A stretch of 64,000 nt of DNA, taken from Streptomyces sp. ISL-98 (lineage in GTDB: Bacteria > Actinomycetota > Actinomycetes > Streptomycetales > Streptomycetaceae). The stretch's first letter is position 1, and each line of letters begins with the position of its first letter. The stretch is from contig NZ_JAGGPB010000038.1 of assembly GCF_018614055.1 (NCBI RefSeq), positions 1-64,000 on the forward strand. The letters are read 5' to 3'. This document shows, piece by piece, positions 31,902-41,866 of this stretch. The notes under the pieces were generated by a model. The model did no database searches. It was given only the letters and a program-made list of their open reading frames with translations, and had not been told where the DNA came from. The translations under genes were made by a program, and so were the position numbers.

Positions 31902-34467
31902 TCAGACCGGCCGCTCGTGGTCGAGGCGCTGTAGCAGTAGCTGCGCTTCGTCCAGCAGGGCCTGGCCGCGTGCCGTCGGGGCGACCGGCCGTTTGCGGTG
32001 GTTGAAGATCGCGAAGCCCGCGGCCGTCTCCAGCTTCTTCAGACGCCCGTTGAGGGAGGTTCGGGGGATGCCGAGCGTGAGGGCCGCCGCGCGGCGCGTG
32101 CGATACCCGGGAAGCAGCAGGGCAGTCCGTAGTTCTTCCAGTGCGCCCACGCGCGTGCTGATCCGTTCCATGTCCGGCGACAGCGGCACACCGAGGTCGG
32201 CGAAGGGACTCGGCTGCCACGCCGGAGGCGCACTGTGGCCAGCCGCATGGCGGGGGATGCCCCACGCGTCGAGGAGCTGTGAGACGTTCGTGTCGGGGGC
32301 GGCCAGTTCGCGGGCGATGTCGGCCACCGTTCTGCCCTTGTCGTGGTACTCGGTGCGCAGCCACGTCGGATCGACCGATCGTTTCAGTTCGCCCGGTGCG
32401 CGGCGGGGCCGCAGCGGGATGTTTGCTTGCTTCAGCGCGGTCCTGACGATCGAGGTGGTGCATCCGGCGAGTTCGGCGATCTGCAGCTGCTGCAGGCCCT
32501 GCCGCTGGTAGAGGTCGCGCAGCTGGTCGGGTACCAAGTAGCCCTGGCGCGGTGGGCGGGGGTAGTTGCCCTTGTTGTGCGGGCGGGTCTGCGCGCTCAG
32601 GCGGCGGTTCTCCATCAGCAGGCGCAGTTGGTGCACCGTGAGACCGAGGGTCTGGGCGACGTCACGGGCGGTGGAGTTGGGGGTCAGCAGGGCGCGGACG
32701 CGCTCGGTGGGGGTGCCGACGGGCGGTTGGGGCAGAGCGATGTTGTCGAGCCAGTGTGCTGGCGGCTCCCACGTCGCCGGCTCGTCGGTGATGTGGTGGG
32801 CGGCGAGGTTGCGGTGCGCCTGCTCGTCGAGGAAGGCGAGGATCTCCGGGTGCGTCCGGTAGGCGAAGCGGTGTGTCCAGGCGGGTGCGTGGTTGCCGAG
32901 CTGCGGGTCGGCCCCGAGCAGTAGCCGCCGCAGCTGCCAGCGCAGCCGGTAGAGGTGGACTTGTTGGAACTGCCGGGTGCCCAGGCTCTTGCAGATGCGC
33001 CAGTGGGCGTTCTCGTCGAGGAGCAACGGACTCGTCTCGTCGGCGAATAGGGCTCGGCGGCGTGCGTAGTCGATCGGCACCTCGTGCGTGTCGAGCACGC
33101 GCGCGTAGGTGGGACAGCGTGCTGCAGATGTGATCGATGTCGACGAAGGCCAGCAGGGCCTCCAGGTTGCTGCGGAAGTGCGGATTGCCCATGATCCGGG
33201 CGGCCTGGCGGTGTCCGGCCGGGCCGCCGGGAATGAGCATGAGGCTTGCGCAGGCGCGTCGGAGGCCGGCGATCCTCGGTTGGTGCGGGCTCTTGGGCGG
33301 CAGCAGCCGCAGCGTCCAGGACGGCCAGAGCATGCCGGGCGTCTTGGACGCCCGCACGGTGATGTCGGTCTCGCTCAGGTAGGGCTCGGCGGGCTCGGCG
33401 GTCGCTGTGCCGTAGCGCAGCCGGGCCTTGAGCGTGAGCTGGCTGTCGGAGGCGGCGAGGATGCGCTTGATCACGCGGGGGCCTGCGGACTTCCAGTTGG
33501 GCAAGTACCGCGTGGGGTGTTCGCGCAGCTCACCCACTTCGCGGTCCGGCGCGAGGCAGATCCACGCGAACACGTCCTCGCGCAGCGGATGCTCGGGGTC
33601 GGTGGCGATGGCGGCCAGGGTGGTCCCGATGGCAACGTTGCGCGCGTCGTGGATCTCCATCGCCGCGGCGCCGGCGAGAAGCTCGCCGCCGCAGGCCGTG
33701 ATGATGTCGCGTGCGATGGGTGGCACGACTTCGGGCCGGGTGCCGATGTTGCGTAGCGCTCGTCGTCCCAGGTGTGACAGTTCGCCGGCCCGTTCGCGCG
33801 CGGCAGCACTGCGATGCTCCGCGATGACGTGCGCGTTGACGCTGGCCTGCGACAGCAGGACCGCACCGCCTTCGGCGAGAGAGACGGCGGGGGCTTCGGT
33901 CAGGGGGTAGCCGCAGCGGGTGCCGCGGCCGTCGCGCTCGGTCAGGGAACGGCAGGCTTGTGGCCGGGACAGCATGCGGTGGTTGCCGCCGCTGAGTACG
34001 GGCGGGTGCTTGCCGCAGCGTGGGCACCGTTCGAGGAGCAGGAGCCGGTGGCGGGTGCAGGCGAAGGTCCAGCCCAGGCGCCAGTGCAGCTGCCACCGGC
34101 CCCCGTTATCGGCCAGGCAGGCGGGGCAGTAGCGCGAGGTGGTGCCGTAGAACCGCCAGTTGGCGGGCGCTGTCAGCCGGCGGGTCTGCCCGGTGATCCG
34201 CACGAGGGAACCGTCGAACGCCTCCAGTGTCATTGCCCTCAGCTGCTCGGCCCCGACGCCGGTGCGCCGCTCCAGCAGCTCCAGCTCGCCCTCGGTCAGG
34301 CGGCGGACCATCCTGCGCACGGACGTGTGCGGCAATCCCAGGTAGTCGGCGAAGTCAACGGTATGCGTTCGCAGGCGGTGCGCGTAGCGCTCGCACCAGC
34401 TGTCCAGGGCCTCCCCCGGGGAGGGCAGTACCCCGATGGGGATGCGCTCGTCGGTCCAGCCCGTCAT
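31902..34467 (-). CDS. tniQ: TniQ/TnsD-type target selector (frame broken once)
   Basis: ATG 34467, preceded by GGAGGAAGTCGGC, overlaps the tnsC stop (ATGA). The first ~470 residues hold the TniQ domain: LPSPGEALDSWCERYAHR, zinc-ribbon pairs YCPACLAD and RCPRCGKH, and NWRFYGTTSRYCP. After DIDHICSTLS the frame must move to TYARVLDTHEVPIDYARRR, adding ~390 residues with repeated HTH-like units (GLQQLQIAELAGCTTSIVR, GRTVADIARELA). Length 2566 nt implies one extra base (CCC for CC near 33105). The rejoined ~855-residue protein is TnsD-sized and could read a specific attachment site. Confidence 0.78.
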
Positions 34468-35609
34468 GCCGACTTCCTCCGGCGTCGTGGATCCTGGTTG
34501 GGCCGCGTGGTCTTGAGACCGGCCTTGATCTCGGCCTCCAGTTCCTTGCGGGCCTCCTCGGCCGCGGCGTCGTTCTTCACCTGGTTCATCAGCTCCTCGT
34601 CCAGGCGCTCGTGGCCACCTCGGATCGCGCGCAGGCAGCCGCGGTTGATTAGCGACATGAGCGACGCGAAGTGCCCGGTGGAGCGGGCGAAGAGGTAGTC
34701 CGAGAGGTCCTCGGCGAGCATGCCGGGGTACTTCTCGGCCAGGACGAGCTTCTGCTCGATCGTCTTGAGCAGTTGGTGCCACTGCAGGCGGCCCTCCTCG
34801 TCATCGACCTGGAAGGGCAGCAACGTCAGCGCCGTGGTACGGCGCCCGAACTGCGCGAGCGGGCTCTCCCTCGGTGAGAAGCCCTCATGGAGGATGCCGC
34901 GCTCCTGGACGCCGACGCCCACGTAGATCAGGGTGACGGGGAAGACGTTGGAGAGGTACTTGAGCTGGTTGGCCATGCGGACCGAGTTCGACGTCGAGCC
35001 GGCCAGGAAGTGGATGTCGTCGATGATCACGGCGACCGTCTTCATCGACAAGACCGCGTCCACGGCCCGCTCGGCCAGCGTGTCTGCGTCTCCCTTGACG
35101 GGCAGGCCGTAGAACCGGCAGATCGCCGCGTTCAGGCCGCGGATCTGCGTGTTGCCGCTGAGCGCGATGTAGATGACCGGCACCCGGCGGGCGCCGCCCG
35201 GCGTGGTCTCTCCGCGCAGGTTGACCTGCCGCCTGAACAGGTCGCAGCCGTACGCGCGCACCGCCGTGCTCTTGCCCAGCCCCGGGTGGGCGTCCACCAG
35301 GGCGACCGGTTTGGTCTTGTTGCCGTCCTGCCGGTTCGACTCGATGATCTCGCGCAAGTCCTCGTGGAGTGCAAGCAGTTGAGGGGTGTCGATGGGACCG
35401 ATGTTGGCGTGCCAGACCTCCCGGTTGTCGTTGTGTACCGAGAGCGCCCGCGGCGAAAGGTCGGCGAGCTGGGACCGGCTCAGGTGCTCGGGCCGGATCC
35501 GGTCGGGTCCGTGGACCTCCTGCAGCCATCCGGGCAGCCGGGTCGGGCTGTACTGGCGGTCGTCGCCTTCGAACGGCTCGGCGTCGGCGGCACCGCCTGC
35601 CGTGCTCAA
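34464..35609 (-). CDS. tnsC: TnsC/TniB-like AAA+ ATPase
   Basis: 381 residues from TTG 35609, overlapping the tnsB stop (TTGA). Walker A is HPGLGKST, Walker B VAVIIDDIHFL, with a sensor-like segment VTLIYVGVGV. In Tn7-like systems this ATPase bridges the target selector and the transposase and assembles on target DNA. The C-terminus is basic (NQDPRRRRKSA). The frame is intact, and the gene lies between tnsB and tniQ as expected. Confidence 0.9.
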   Translation of the reverse strand: MSTAGGAADAEPFEGDDRQYSPTRLPGWLQEVHGPDRIRPEHLSRSQLADLSPRALSVHNDNREVWHANIGPIDTPQLLALHEDLREIIESNRQDGNKTKPVALVDAHPGLGKSTAVRAYGCDLFRRQVNLRGETTPGGARRVPVIYIALSGNTQIRGLNAAICRFYGLPVKGDADTLAERAVDAVLSMKTVAVIIDDIHFLAGSTSNSVRMANQLKYLSNVFPVTLIYVGVGVQERGILHEGFSPRESPLAQFGRRTTALTLLPFQVDDEEGRLQWHQLLKTIEQKLVLAEKYPGMLAEDLSDYLFARSTGHFASLMSLINRGCLRAIRGGHERLDEELMNQVKNDAAAEEARKELEAEIKAGLKTTRPNQDPRRRRKSA

Positions 35610-37788
35610 CGGCTCTCCCAGATGTCGGCGTAGTAGTCGTCCTCGTCGATCGCGGCGCCGTTCTCCTCGCCCGGGAAGACGGCTTCCAGCTCATCGTCCT
35701 CGTCATCGTCCCCGCCCGGCACCTCGGCCACCCCTTGGATGACCCGCAGGTCCGGGTCCTCCGTCTCGCTCCGATCGGCCCCCGGCCCGCCGGCGGCTGC
35801 CACTTTCCGCAGGGACGGGAGGGAGGCGACGACGTCGGTGTCGCCGGGCGCTTCGTCGTCTCCGACCATGCGCAGTCGCTCCTGGGACAGCCGCACCGCC
35901 ATGCGTCGCTCGGTGCGATCTCGCGTCAGCCCCGCACCCCAGCGCTCCAGCAGTTCGACCAGTGCGCGCTTGGTGTCCGGGAACCGGTCCTTCTGCCTCG
36001 CGAGCCGACGGGCATACCCCAGCGCCTCACGGCTCACCGGCATACCCAGAGCAGCGGCATGCTCCCAGTTCAGGACGTGCCAGCCCCGTGTCTGCGGGTC
36101 CTGGAAGTACGCCTTGGTGACGTCGCCGGAGTCGATGGCGATCGGCCACTTCCCCGCGTCCACGCCCCGGTAGGGGCTGGGCTGGTTGCGGTGGCCATCC
36201 AGCCCGTCCCCGTTGTAGCGCAGGCCGTCAATGTCCACGCCGTAGTGGTGGACCGGGACGCGGAACTCTTCGAGGAAGTCCAGGGCGAGGTGCGGCCGGA
36301 GAGGAATCCGCAGTGGGCCGGCGCGGGTGACGCCGTGCTCGAACATCTCCAGCGGGCTCAGCTTCAGTCCCGGCACCTCCGGGATGCACAGCCCGCGGTG
36401 GCGGCGCCGGTGATACACCGTGGTGATCCAATCCCGGATGACCGCTTCGAGCTCGTCGAGGAAGAAGAACGCCTCGTCCTCGACCTTCTCGCCGCGGCTG
36501 TGCACGTCGGAGCCCTTGTAGCCGGGCAGCGCGGCCAACAGGCCCTGGTTCAGGGTCCGAAACCATCGCTCGACCGGCTTGTCGGTCGGGGTCTTGGGAC
36601 GGGCGGGCTGCAGCGAGATCCGCAGCTTCGCGCAGACGCTCTTGATGTGGTTCGACAGATAGACCTCTTGCCGTGGTCGAAGATGATCGTTTCCGTGGCC
36701 ACCGTCGGCAGAAGCGGCTGACCATCCCGGTCCACGACCTTCTCCGCGTCGACCACCACGGTGGACGGCACCCCGGCATACGGCAGAGTCTCCCCGTCGT
36801 CCGTGCGGGCCTGGCGCGGACGCACGGTCTCGTACAACACCCCGGCGACGTCGACGGACTTCGTCGAGACCGGCGTCAGCCGCAGGCCCACGATGCACCG
36901 GCTGTAGAGGTCCATGGCGACCGTGAGCTCGCACCGGACCCACCGGCAGGTCAGTGGCTCCATCGCGAAGACGTCCAGACTGTTGGTGTCCAGGACCACG
37001 TACTCGCCGGGCCGGGTGGCGCGCAGGCGGCCGTACGTGCCCTGCGGGGCGTCCGCGATCGACCGCTTGCCCTTGGTGCTGCCCTCGAACGCGTTGGTCC
37101 CCTTGGCCAGTTGCCGCAGCAGTTCGTAGCCCATCGTGCTCGCCGGCAGCGGCACCGCACCCTTCCCGTGCTCCTTGACCAGCCGCTCCTCGATCTCGGT
37201 GAGGACCAGCCCGCGCACCGGACGGCTCGCCTTGACGTGCGCCTTCAAGACTTCCTCGGCCATCTCCACCCAGCGGGGGTCCGCCCTCTCCACCACGCTG
37301 CGTACGGGGCGGTCGATCACAAGCCCGGCCGGGCCGGCCTTCTTGAAGGCCGCGGTCCACCGGCGGATCGTGGTGAGCCCGACGCCGAGCTCGGCGGCCT
37401 TGACGGCGTAGCGGTGCAGCAGCGGCGTTCCCGGCGTGAAGTCCGCACGCGGCTCGCCGTCCAGCGCCAAGGCCGGGTCGCCGAGTCGGTATCCGGTCAG
37501 GACCTCCTGGAGGTGCTGGACCTTGACGGTCAGCTCGTCGTCCTCCTCACGTGCCAGGCCGCTCAGCAGGGCAGCGGAAGCCGTCGTCTCTGCCGGGGCC
37601 GGCGCCAGGATCTCGGTCGTGGGATGGGTGAGCAATACGGAGATGTCGACCTGCCGCAGCTTCGGCGGACCGGCCACCGCGGACTGGCGCAGGAGAATAC
37701 GCCGTCCTTCGATCTCCGCGACGGTGAACTGCTCACCGTCGAAGGCGATCGGCAGCCCCGTCCGCAGCGTCGTCGTCCACTGATTCAT
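35606..37788 (-). CDS. tnsB: TnsB/TniA-like DDE transposase (one-base deletion)
   Basis: ATG 37788 overlaps the tnsA stop (ATGA). The N-terminal part is an HTH region (YAVKAAELGVGLTTIRRW) and the rve integrase core follows: first Asp in YVVLDTNSLDVF, second in ETIIFDHGK, Glu in TDKPVERWFRTL. Directly after FDHGK the frame fails: AAGAGG should be AAGGAGG (near 36665). Restoring one G joins EVYLSNHIKSVCAKL and the remaining ~350 residues, for a 727-residue protein. It would cleave the 3' ends and join them to the target. As printed, the enzyme is cut after the second catalytic Asp. Confidence 0.8.
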
Positions 37789-38540
37789 CCGTGCCTCCGC
37801 AGTACGCATTCGCCTGACAGCGGCTGGGCCAAGAGGTCGGTGGTCAGCCGCCCCGACCACAGCAGGGCCATCAGCGCCGGACGGGCTTCTTCGGGCTCGC
37901 GGTCTCCGGCCAGGCGTCGCTCGGCGAGCGCCAACTCCTCGCCGTCGACGACCTCCTGCCAAGCACGTTCGACGTCGTCGACGGGTACGACACCGGGGTG
38001 GCGATAGGCGGCCAGGAACCGGACGTTCTCCAGCAGGGCCGGCTCGGCGCCCGACCAAATCTCGTACTCCCAGCCATGGCGCTCGATGAGATGCCTCGGC
38101 CAGGCCAGCGCCTGCGCGACCTTGGGGTCCTTGAGGCGCGAGGCCGGCTTGACGTTGACGACGCGCACCGTCCCGGACCCCCTCACCAGAAGGAAGTCCG
38201 GAACGTGGCTGCGGACCTTGCCGTCGATCCGCGCCACCATGCGCAAGGGCTGGGCGTAGATGCCGCACACCGACGGGTCGAAGTCAGCGAGCAGCAGGCG
38301 GGCCAACTCCAGCCGGCTCTCGTAGACGACCTGGCCGCCCGTCGTCGCCGAGGCGTAGTCGCCCGAGTAGTGCGCCATGCCGTGCACCGAACGAACCCGG
38401 CGCCACGGGTCCGACTCGTCGAAGTCCCTCAAACGCAGCAGGTTGAAGGGGACTTCGCGAGTCGACCCGTCGGTGTACCGAATCGACGCCGTAGGGGTGT
38501 TGCGCTTGCTACGGCTCTTTCTCGGGTGCTGTGCGGCCAT
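37785..38540 (-). CDS. tnsA: TnsA-like 5'-end endonuclease
   Basis: 251 residues from ATG 38540, the position conserved in the second copy at 51078. TnsA is a PD-(D/E)XK nuclease that nicks the 5' ends of the transposon. Candidate catalytic residues are visible in order: Glu in YESRLELARLL, Asp in SHVPDFLLV, Lys in VVNVKPASRL. The N-terminus (RKSRSKRNTPTASIRYTDGS) is basic. The gene starts immediately inside a right-end sequence, so its promoter probably lies within that end. Confidence 0.85.
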   Translation of the reverse strand: MAAQHPRKSRSKRNTPTASIRYTDGSTREVPFNLLRLRDFDESDPWRRVRSVHGMAHYSGDYASATTGGQVVYESRLELARLLLADFDPSVCGIYAQPLRMVARIDGKVRSHVPDFLLVRGSGTVRVVNVKPASRLKDPKVAQALAWPRHLIERHGWEYEIWSGAEPALLENVRFLAAYRHPGVVPVDDVERAWQEVVDGEELALAERRLAGDREPEEARPALMALLWSGRLTTDLLAQPLSGECVLRRHG

Positions 38541-38683
38541 ACTGAAACGGTGCGAAAAAAGCGCGCCGCCCAAACCGGAGGATCGTTAACAGTCGACAAC
38601 TGACCGCTACTGAGCGTTACCGTTGTCCATGATCATGCGGAAGTGTCCATACGGTGTCCATGGTCACGCGGAAATGTCCACGG
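38541..38683. repeat. Right-end copy RE1, truncated by the IS4 region
   Basis: Homologous to 47775-47934 and 51079-51237: GGATCGTTAACAG, GAGCGTTACCGTTGTCCATG, then two ~23-bp transposase-site repeats about 31 bp apart (TCCATGATCATGCGGAAGTG and TCCATGGTCACGCGGAAATG). Identity stops after GTCCACGG, before the terminal CGCGGAACCTA, where IS4-associated DNA begins. This end is therefore incomplete. Confidence 0.75.
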
Positions 38684-38696
38684 CAACACCAGTGCG

Positions 38697-40109
38697 TTAG
38701 GGCTGTGACCTGCGGTGCAACCCGTCCGGGGAGGGGCGTCGGGACCGAGAAGCGAGTCCGTTCTCCATGTACGTGATCTCTGCGTGGACGGTGTAGTGCC
38801 GGGCGCTCTGGGGGTGTTTACCGGCGTTGGGGCCGTACTTGCTGGTCGGGTTCTTTAAACTGCGTGCCTTGACGCGGCGACGTCGGCGGGCGGGCCAGAG
38901 GCCGGCGGCGCCGATCGCGCCGACCAGGTCGACGTTCCCGGTGGTGAGGCCGTGTCCGGTGACCACGGGGTCGGCGGCGGTCTGGAGCAGGACAGCGAAG
39001 CTGAGGCGGTCCATGTCCAGGTCGGGCCGGTGGGCGACGGCGTCCGAGGCGGCTCGGATGAGGGCCTGGTAGGTGGTGAGCATGGCCCAGACCTCCTGAT
39101 CGATGCCGTCGATGCTGTGGGAGCGCAGGACCCGGCCGTCCAGCAGGCTTGCCTTGATCGAGAAATAGGTGGTCTCCACCTGCCACCTTTCGTGGTAAAG
39201 ATCCACCAACTCGGCGGCGGGGTAACGCTGATGGTCCAACAGGCTGGTGATCAGGCGCCACTGCTCACGACGCACGGTGCCGTCGTCCAGGGTGACGGTG
39301 ATCCATGCCTCCACCACCCGCACCGACAGGGACGAGTAGCCCCGGCCGGCCTGGTAGGGGCCGCTCAGCCGGGAGAGGTAGGAACCGTCGGGCAGCCGGC
39401 GCACGACGGTGGGGCAGCGCGAAGCACCGGAGCGCACCAGGAACTGCGCTCCGGTATCCCGCACCCTTTCCAGCAGGTCGCGGGCGTCGAAGCCGGCATC
39501 GGCCAGCAGCAGCGCCGTGTCGTCCAGGACGTGCAACAGCCGAGCGGCATAGGTGGTCTCGCCATCGCTCTCGGGGCCGAAGGCCGCGGCGAGCAGGGCC
39601 CGGGTGCCGCACTCGACGATCACCAGCAGCCGCAGCAGCGGGTAGCCGAACTCCATCTTCTCCCCGGCCCGCTTGGGATAGCGCCAGAGAACCTGCTCGT
39701 CTTCGGGGACGTGCAGTCTGGTGCCGTCGATCGCGAGGGTCCGCAGGCCCCGGTAGTACACACCGGGCCGGGCCTTCTGTCCGACCGGCCCGGCCAATAT
39801 CTCGAACAACACCTTCAACGGGCGGGCCCCCAGACGGCGCCGGGCCCGCGAGAGCGAGGAGACGGCCGGACGCGTGATGCCCGCGGCGGGCAGGTGCACG
39901 GTCAACTTGCCCCACACCGCCCGGTAGGAGCACTGCTCGAACAGCGCCAGCGCGAGGACGAAGTAGACCACCACCCGGGCTGGCAGCAGGCGTATCCGCT
40001 TCTCCCGCGCTCCGGTCTCGACGAGGACGGCGTCCACGAGGTCGACGTCCACGATCTGGGTCAGCTCACCGAGATGCCCCGGCGCATAGATCCCCGACGC
40101 CGTACCCAT
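38697..40109 (-). CDS. IS4-family transposase
   Basis: 470 residues from ATG 40109 (MGTASGIYAPGHLGELTQIV). DDE residues: Asp in TLAIDGTRLHVPE, Asp in LLLADAGFDARDL, and the IS4 signature Y-(2)-R-(3)-E-(6)-K in YHERWQVETTYFSIK. The N-terminal insertion domain and C-terminal tail are present, so it looks complete. It interrupts right end RE1. I could not define its inverted repeats; the right side is close to the IS701 copy at 40184. Confidence 0.88.
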   Translation of the reverse strand: MGTASGIYAPGHLGELTQIVDVDLVDAVLVETGAREKRIRLLPARVVVYFVLALALFEQCSYRAVWGKLTVHLPAAGITRPAVSSLSRARRRLGARPLKVLFEILAGPVGQKARPGVYYRGLRTLAIDGTRLHVPEDEQVLWRYPKRAGEKMEFGYPLLRLLVIVECGTRALLAAAFGPESDGETTYAARLLHVLDDTALLLADAGFDARDLLERVRDTGAQFLVRSGASRCPTVVRRLPDGSYLSRLSGPYQAGRGYSSLSVRVVEAWITVTLDDGTVRREQWRLITSLLDHQRYPAAELVDLYHERWQVETTYFSIKASLLDGRVLRSHSIDGIDQEVWAMLTTYQALIRAASDAVAHRPDLDMDRLSFAVLLQTAADPVVTGHGLTTGNVDLVGAIGAAGLWPARRRRRVKARSLKNPTSKYGPNAGKHPQSARHYTVHAEITYMENGLASRSRRPSPDGLHRRSQP

Positions 40110-40183
40110 GGACGGCGTGATGGCAGACTGATCCTGCAACGGGACTCCCGACGATCTTCGAGCTTGGTCGCAAGACGATCTAT

Positions 40184-41716
40184 CAGGAGTCGGTAGTCCG
40201 TTAGATCTTGTTTTGTGGGGGTAGGTGTTGGCTGCTGGGGGAAGGGGGCGGCGATGTCGAGGCTGGTGTCGTGTCCGCCGGCGCCGGGGCCGTTGGAGGG
40301 CTTCGCGGCGGAGTTCGATGGTCTGTTCACGCACCTCGCGCAGCGGCGGAAGTTTCGGGAGTATCTGGCGGGGCTGCTGGCGCCGCGGGAGCGGAGCAAG
40401 ACGCTGACGTGTCTGGCCGGGGCGGAGCCGGTTGTCGGCAGCAAGGACGCGGCGGTGCAGCGGCTGCAGTACTTCCTGTCGGAGTCGTGCTGGGAGCCGG
40501 ATGCGGTCAACGGGCGGCGCCTGGAACTGCTGTTGGCCAATCCGGCGCTGGCGCCGCACGCCGGCGGGGTGCTGGTCATCGATGACAGCGGGGACCGCAA
40601 GGACGGCACCGCCACCGCGTTCACCGGCCCGCAGTACCTCGGCCGCATCGGCAAGACCGACAACGGGATCGTCACCGTGACCGCGGTGTGGGCCGACGAG
40701 CGGGTCTACTACCCGGTGCACGCCGAGCCGTACTGTCCCGCCCGGCGGCTGCCGCAGGGCACGCGGGACCCGGCGTTTCACACCAAGTGGTGGATCGCCG
40801 CCGACCTGGCCGTGCGTGCCGCCGAGGACGGCTTCGGCTTCCGGGCGGTGACCGGTGACTGCGCCTACGGCGACACCGACAACTTCCGCGCCGCGCTGCG
40901 CGAGGCCGATCTGCCGTTCGTGCTGGCCGTCCGCCCCAGGCGCGGGACCTGGGCCCGCGAGAGTGACGCGCACACCCCCGTCGAGGCGGCCCGGCGCCTG
41001 GCCTGGGGCGGCCCCGCCGCGCCGGGCGGGTGGACACCGGTGACCCGGTGCTTCCGCGATGGTTCCACCCGTGTGTGGTGGGCCGCCGACGCGGTGCTGG
41101 GCGGCTGGGGCCCCGACAGTCCCACCCGGCTGGTCGTGGCCACCGCCGACCCGGGCACCCTGCCCCAGAAGGCGACCTGGTATCTGGTCACCAACCTGCC
41201 CCGCCCCGGCGGCCCCCGCGATCCGGCCCGCGGCGCCGGCCAGGAACACCGCGCCGCGAGCCTGCCCGAACTGGTCCGCATCTACGGGCTGCGGCACTGG
41301 ATCGAGCAGTCCTACAAGCAGGTCAAGGACGAACTCGGGTGGGCCGACTTCCAGGTCCGCTCCGCGCTCGCGATCCGCCGCCACCAGGCCCTGGTCCACT
41401 GCGCCTTCACCTTCTGCTGGGAGCAGTGGTTCACCCCGCCCGGGCCCTCGGATGCCACCGCACCGGAGACCGGCCCCGTCCGCCGGCCAGAGAGGGGGAC
41501 CAGCCACGTCCCACCAGCCCCAACCTCCCTGCTGGCTCAGGGCCCTGCGCGCGGTCCGCTCCTGGCTCACCCCCGCCCTCACGCTGCGGCGCTGGTGGAA
41601 CACCTGGTCCACCAAGCCCCCACCTCCTGAACTGCAGCACCTCATCGACACCGTCACCGCAGGCCAGGGCATCTATCTCTACACCCCACCTTGATCCGAC
41701 GGACTACCGGTATCAG
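40184..41716 (+). mobile_element. IS701-family insertion sequence
   Basis: Inverted repeats of ~24 bp at 40184-40207 and 41693-41716 share the core CGGTAGTCCGT and outer matches; they enclose one transposase gene. It lies 75 bp from the start of the IS4 transposase. I did not find a clear target duplication. Confidence 0.7.
40254..41694 (+). CDS. IS701-family transposase (one-base insertion near 3' end)
   Basis: ATG 40254 after GAAGGGGG starts SRLVSCPPAPGPLEGFAAEF. DDE-type residues: GVLVIDDSGDRKDG, AVTGDCAYGDTDNFR, and the WIEQSYKQVKDELGW Glu region. The main frame ends at 41630 in a poor-quality tail, whereas the +1 frame gives the family's usual C-terminus (LRAVRSWLTPALTLRRWWNT, then PPPELQHLIDT...) ending at 41694. 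One G too many in the run 41494-41498 explains this. The catalytic core is unaffected. Confidence 0.82.
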
Positions 41717-41866
41717 TGCACACAGGTAACGCGCACCCAGCGCACAATGCATGACGCGCATCAGGGGCTGGTCCCCGCGGCCGGGCTCGGGGTAGAGAAG
41801 GAAGGCCCGCACGGAACCGGGCGGTCGGGGATTCACGTGCGGGCCGCGCTCATGGGGTCGGGGTCG

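Noticed and set aside
35606..37360. Independent 584-codon minus-strand protein
   Set aside because: The first half of that ORF is a shadow frame of tnsB; only its second half (from about 36665) is coding, as the continuation of tnsB after a frame break.
38697..41672. A single 991-codon minus-strand ORF
   Set aside because: Only the last 470 codons are the IS4 transposase. The upstream half is antisense to the IS701 transposase and has no coherent protein pattern.
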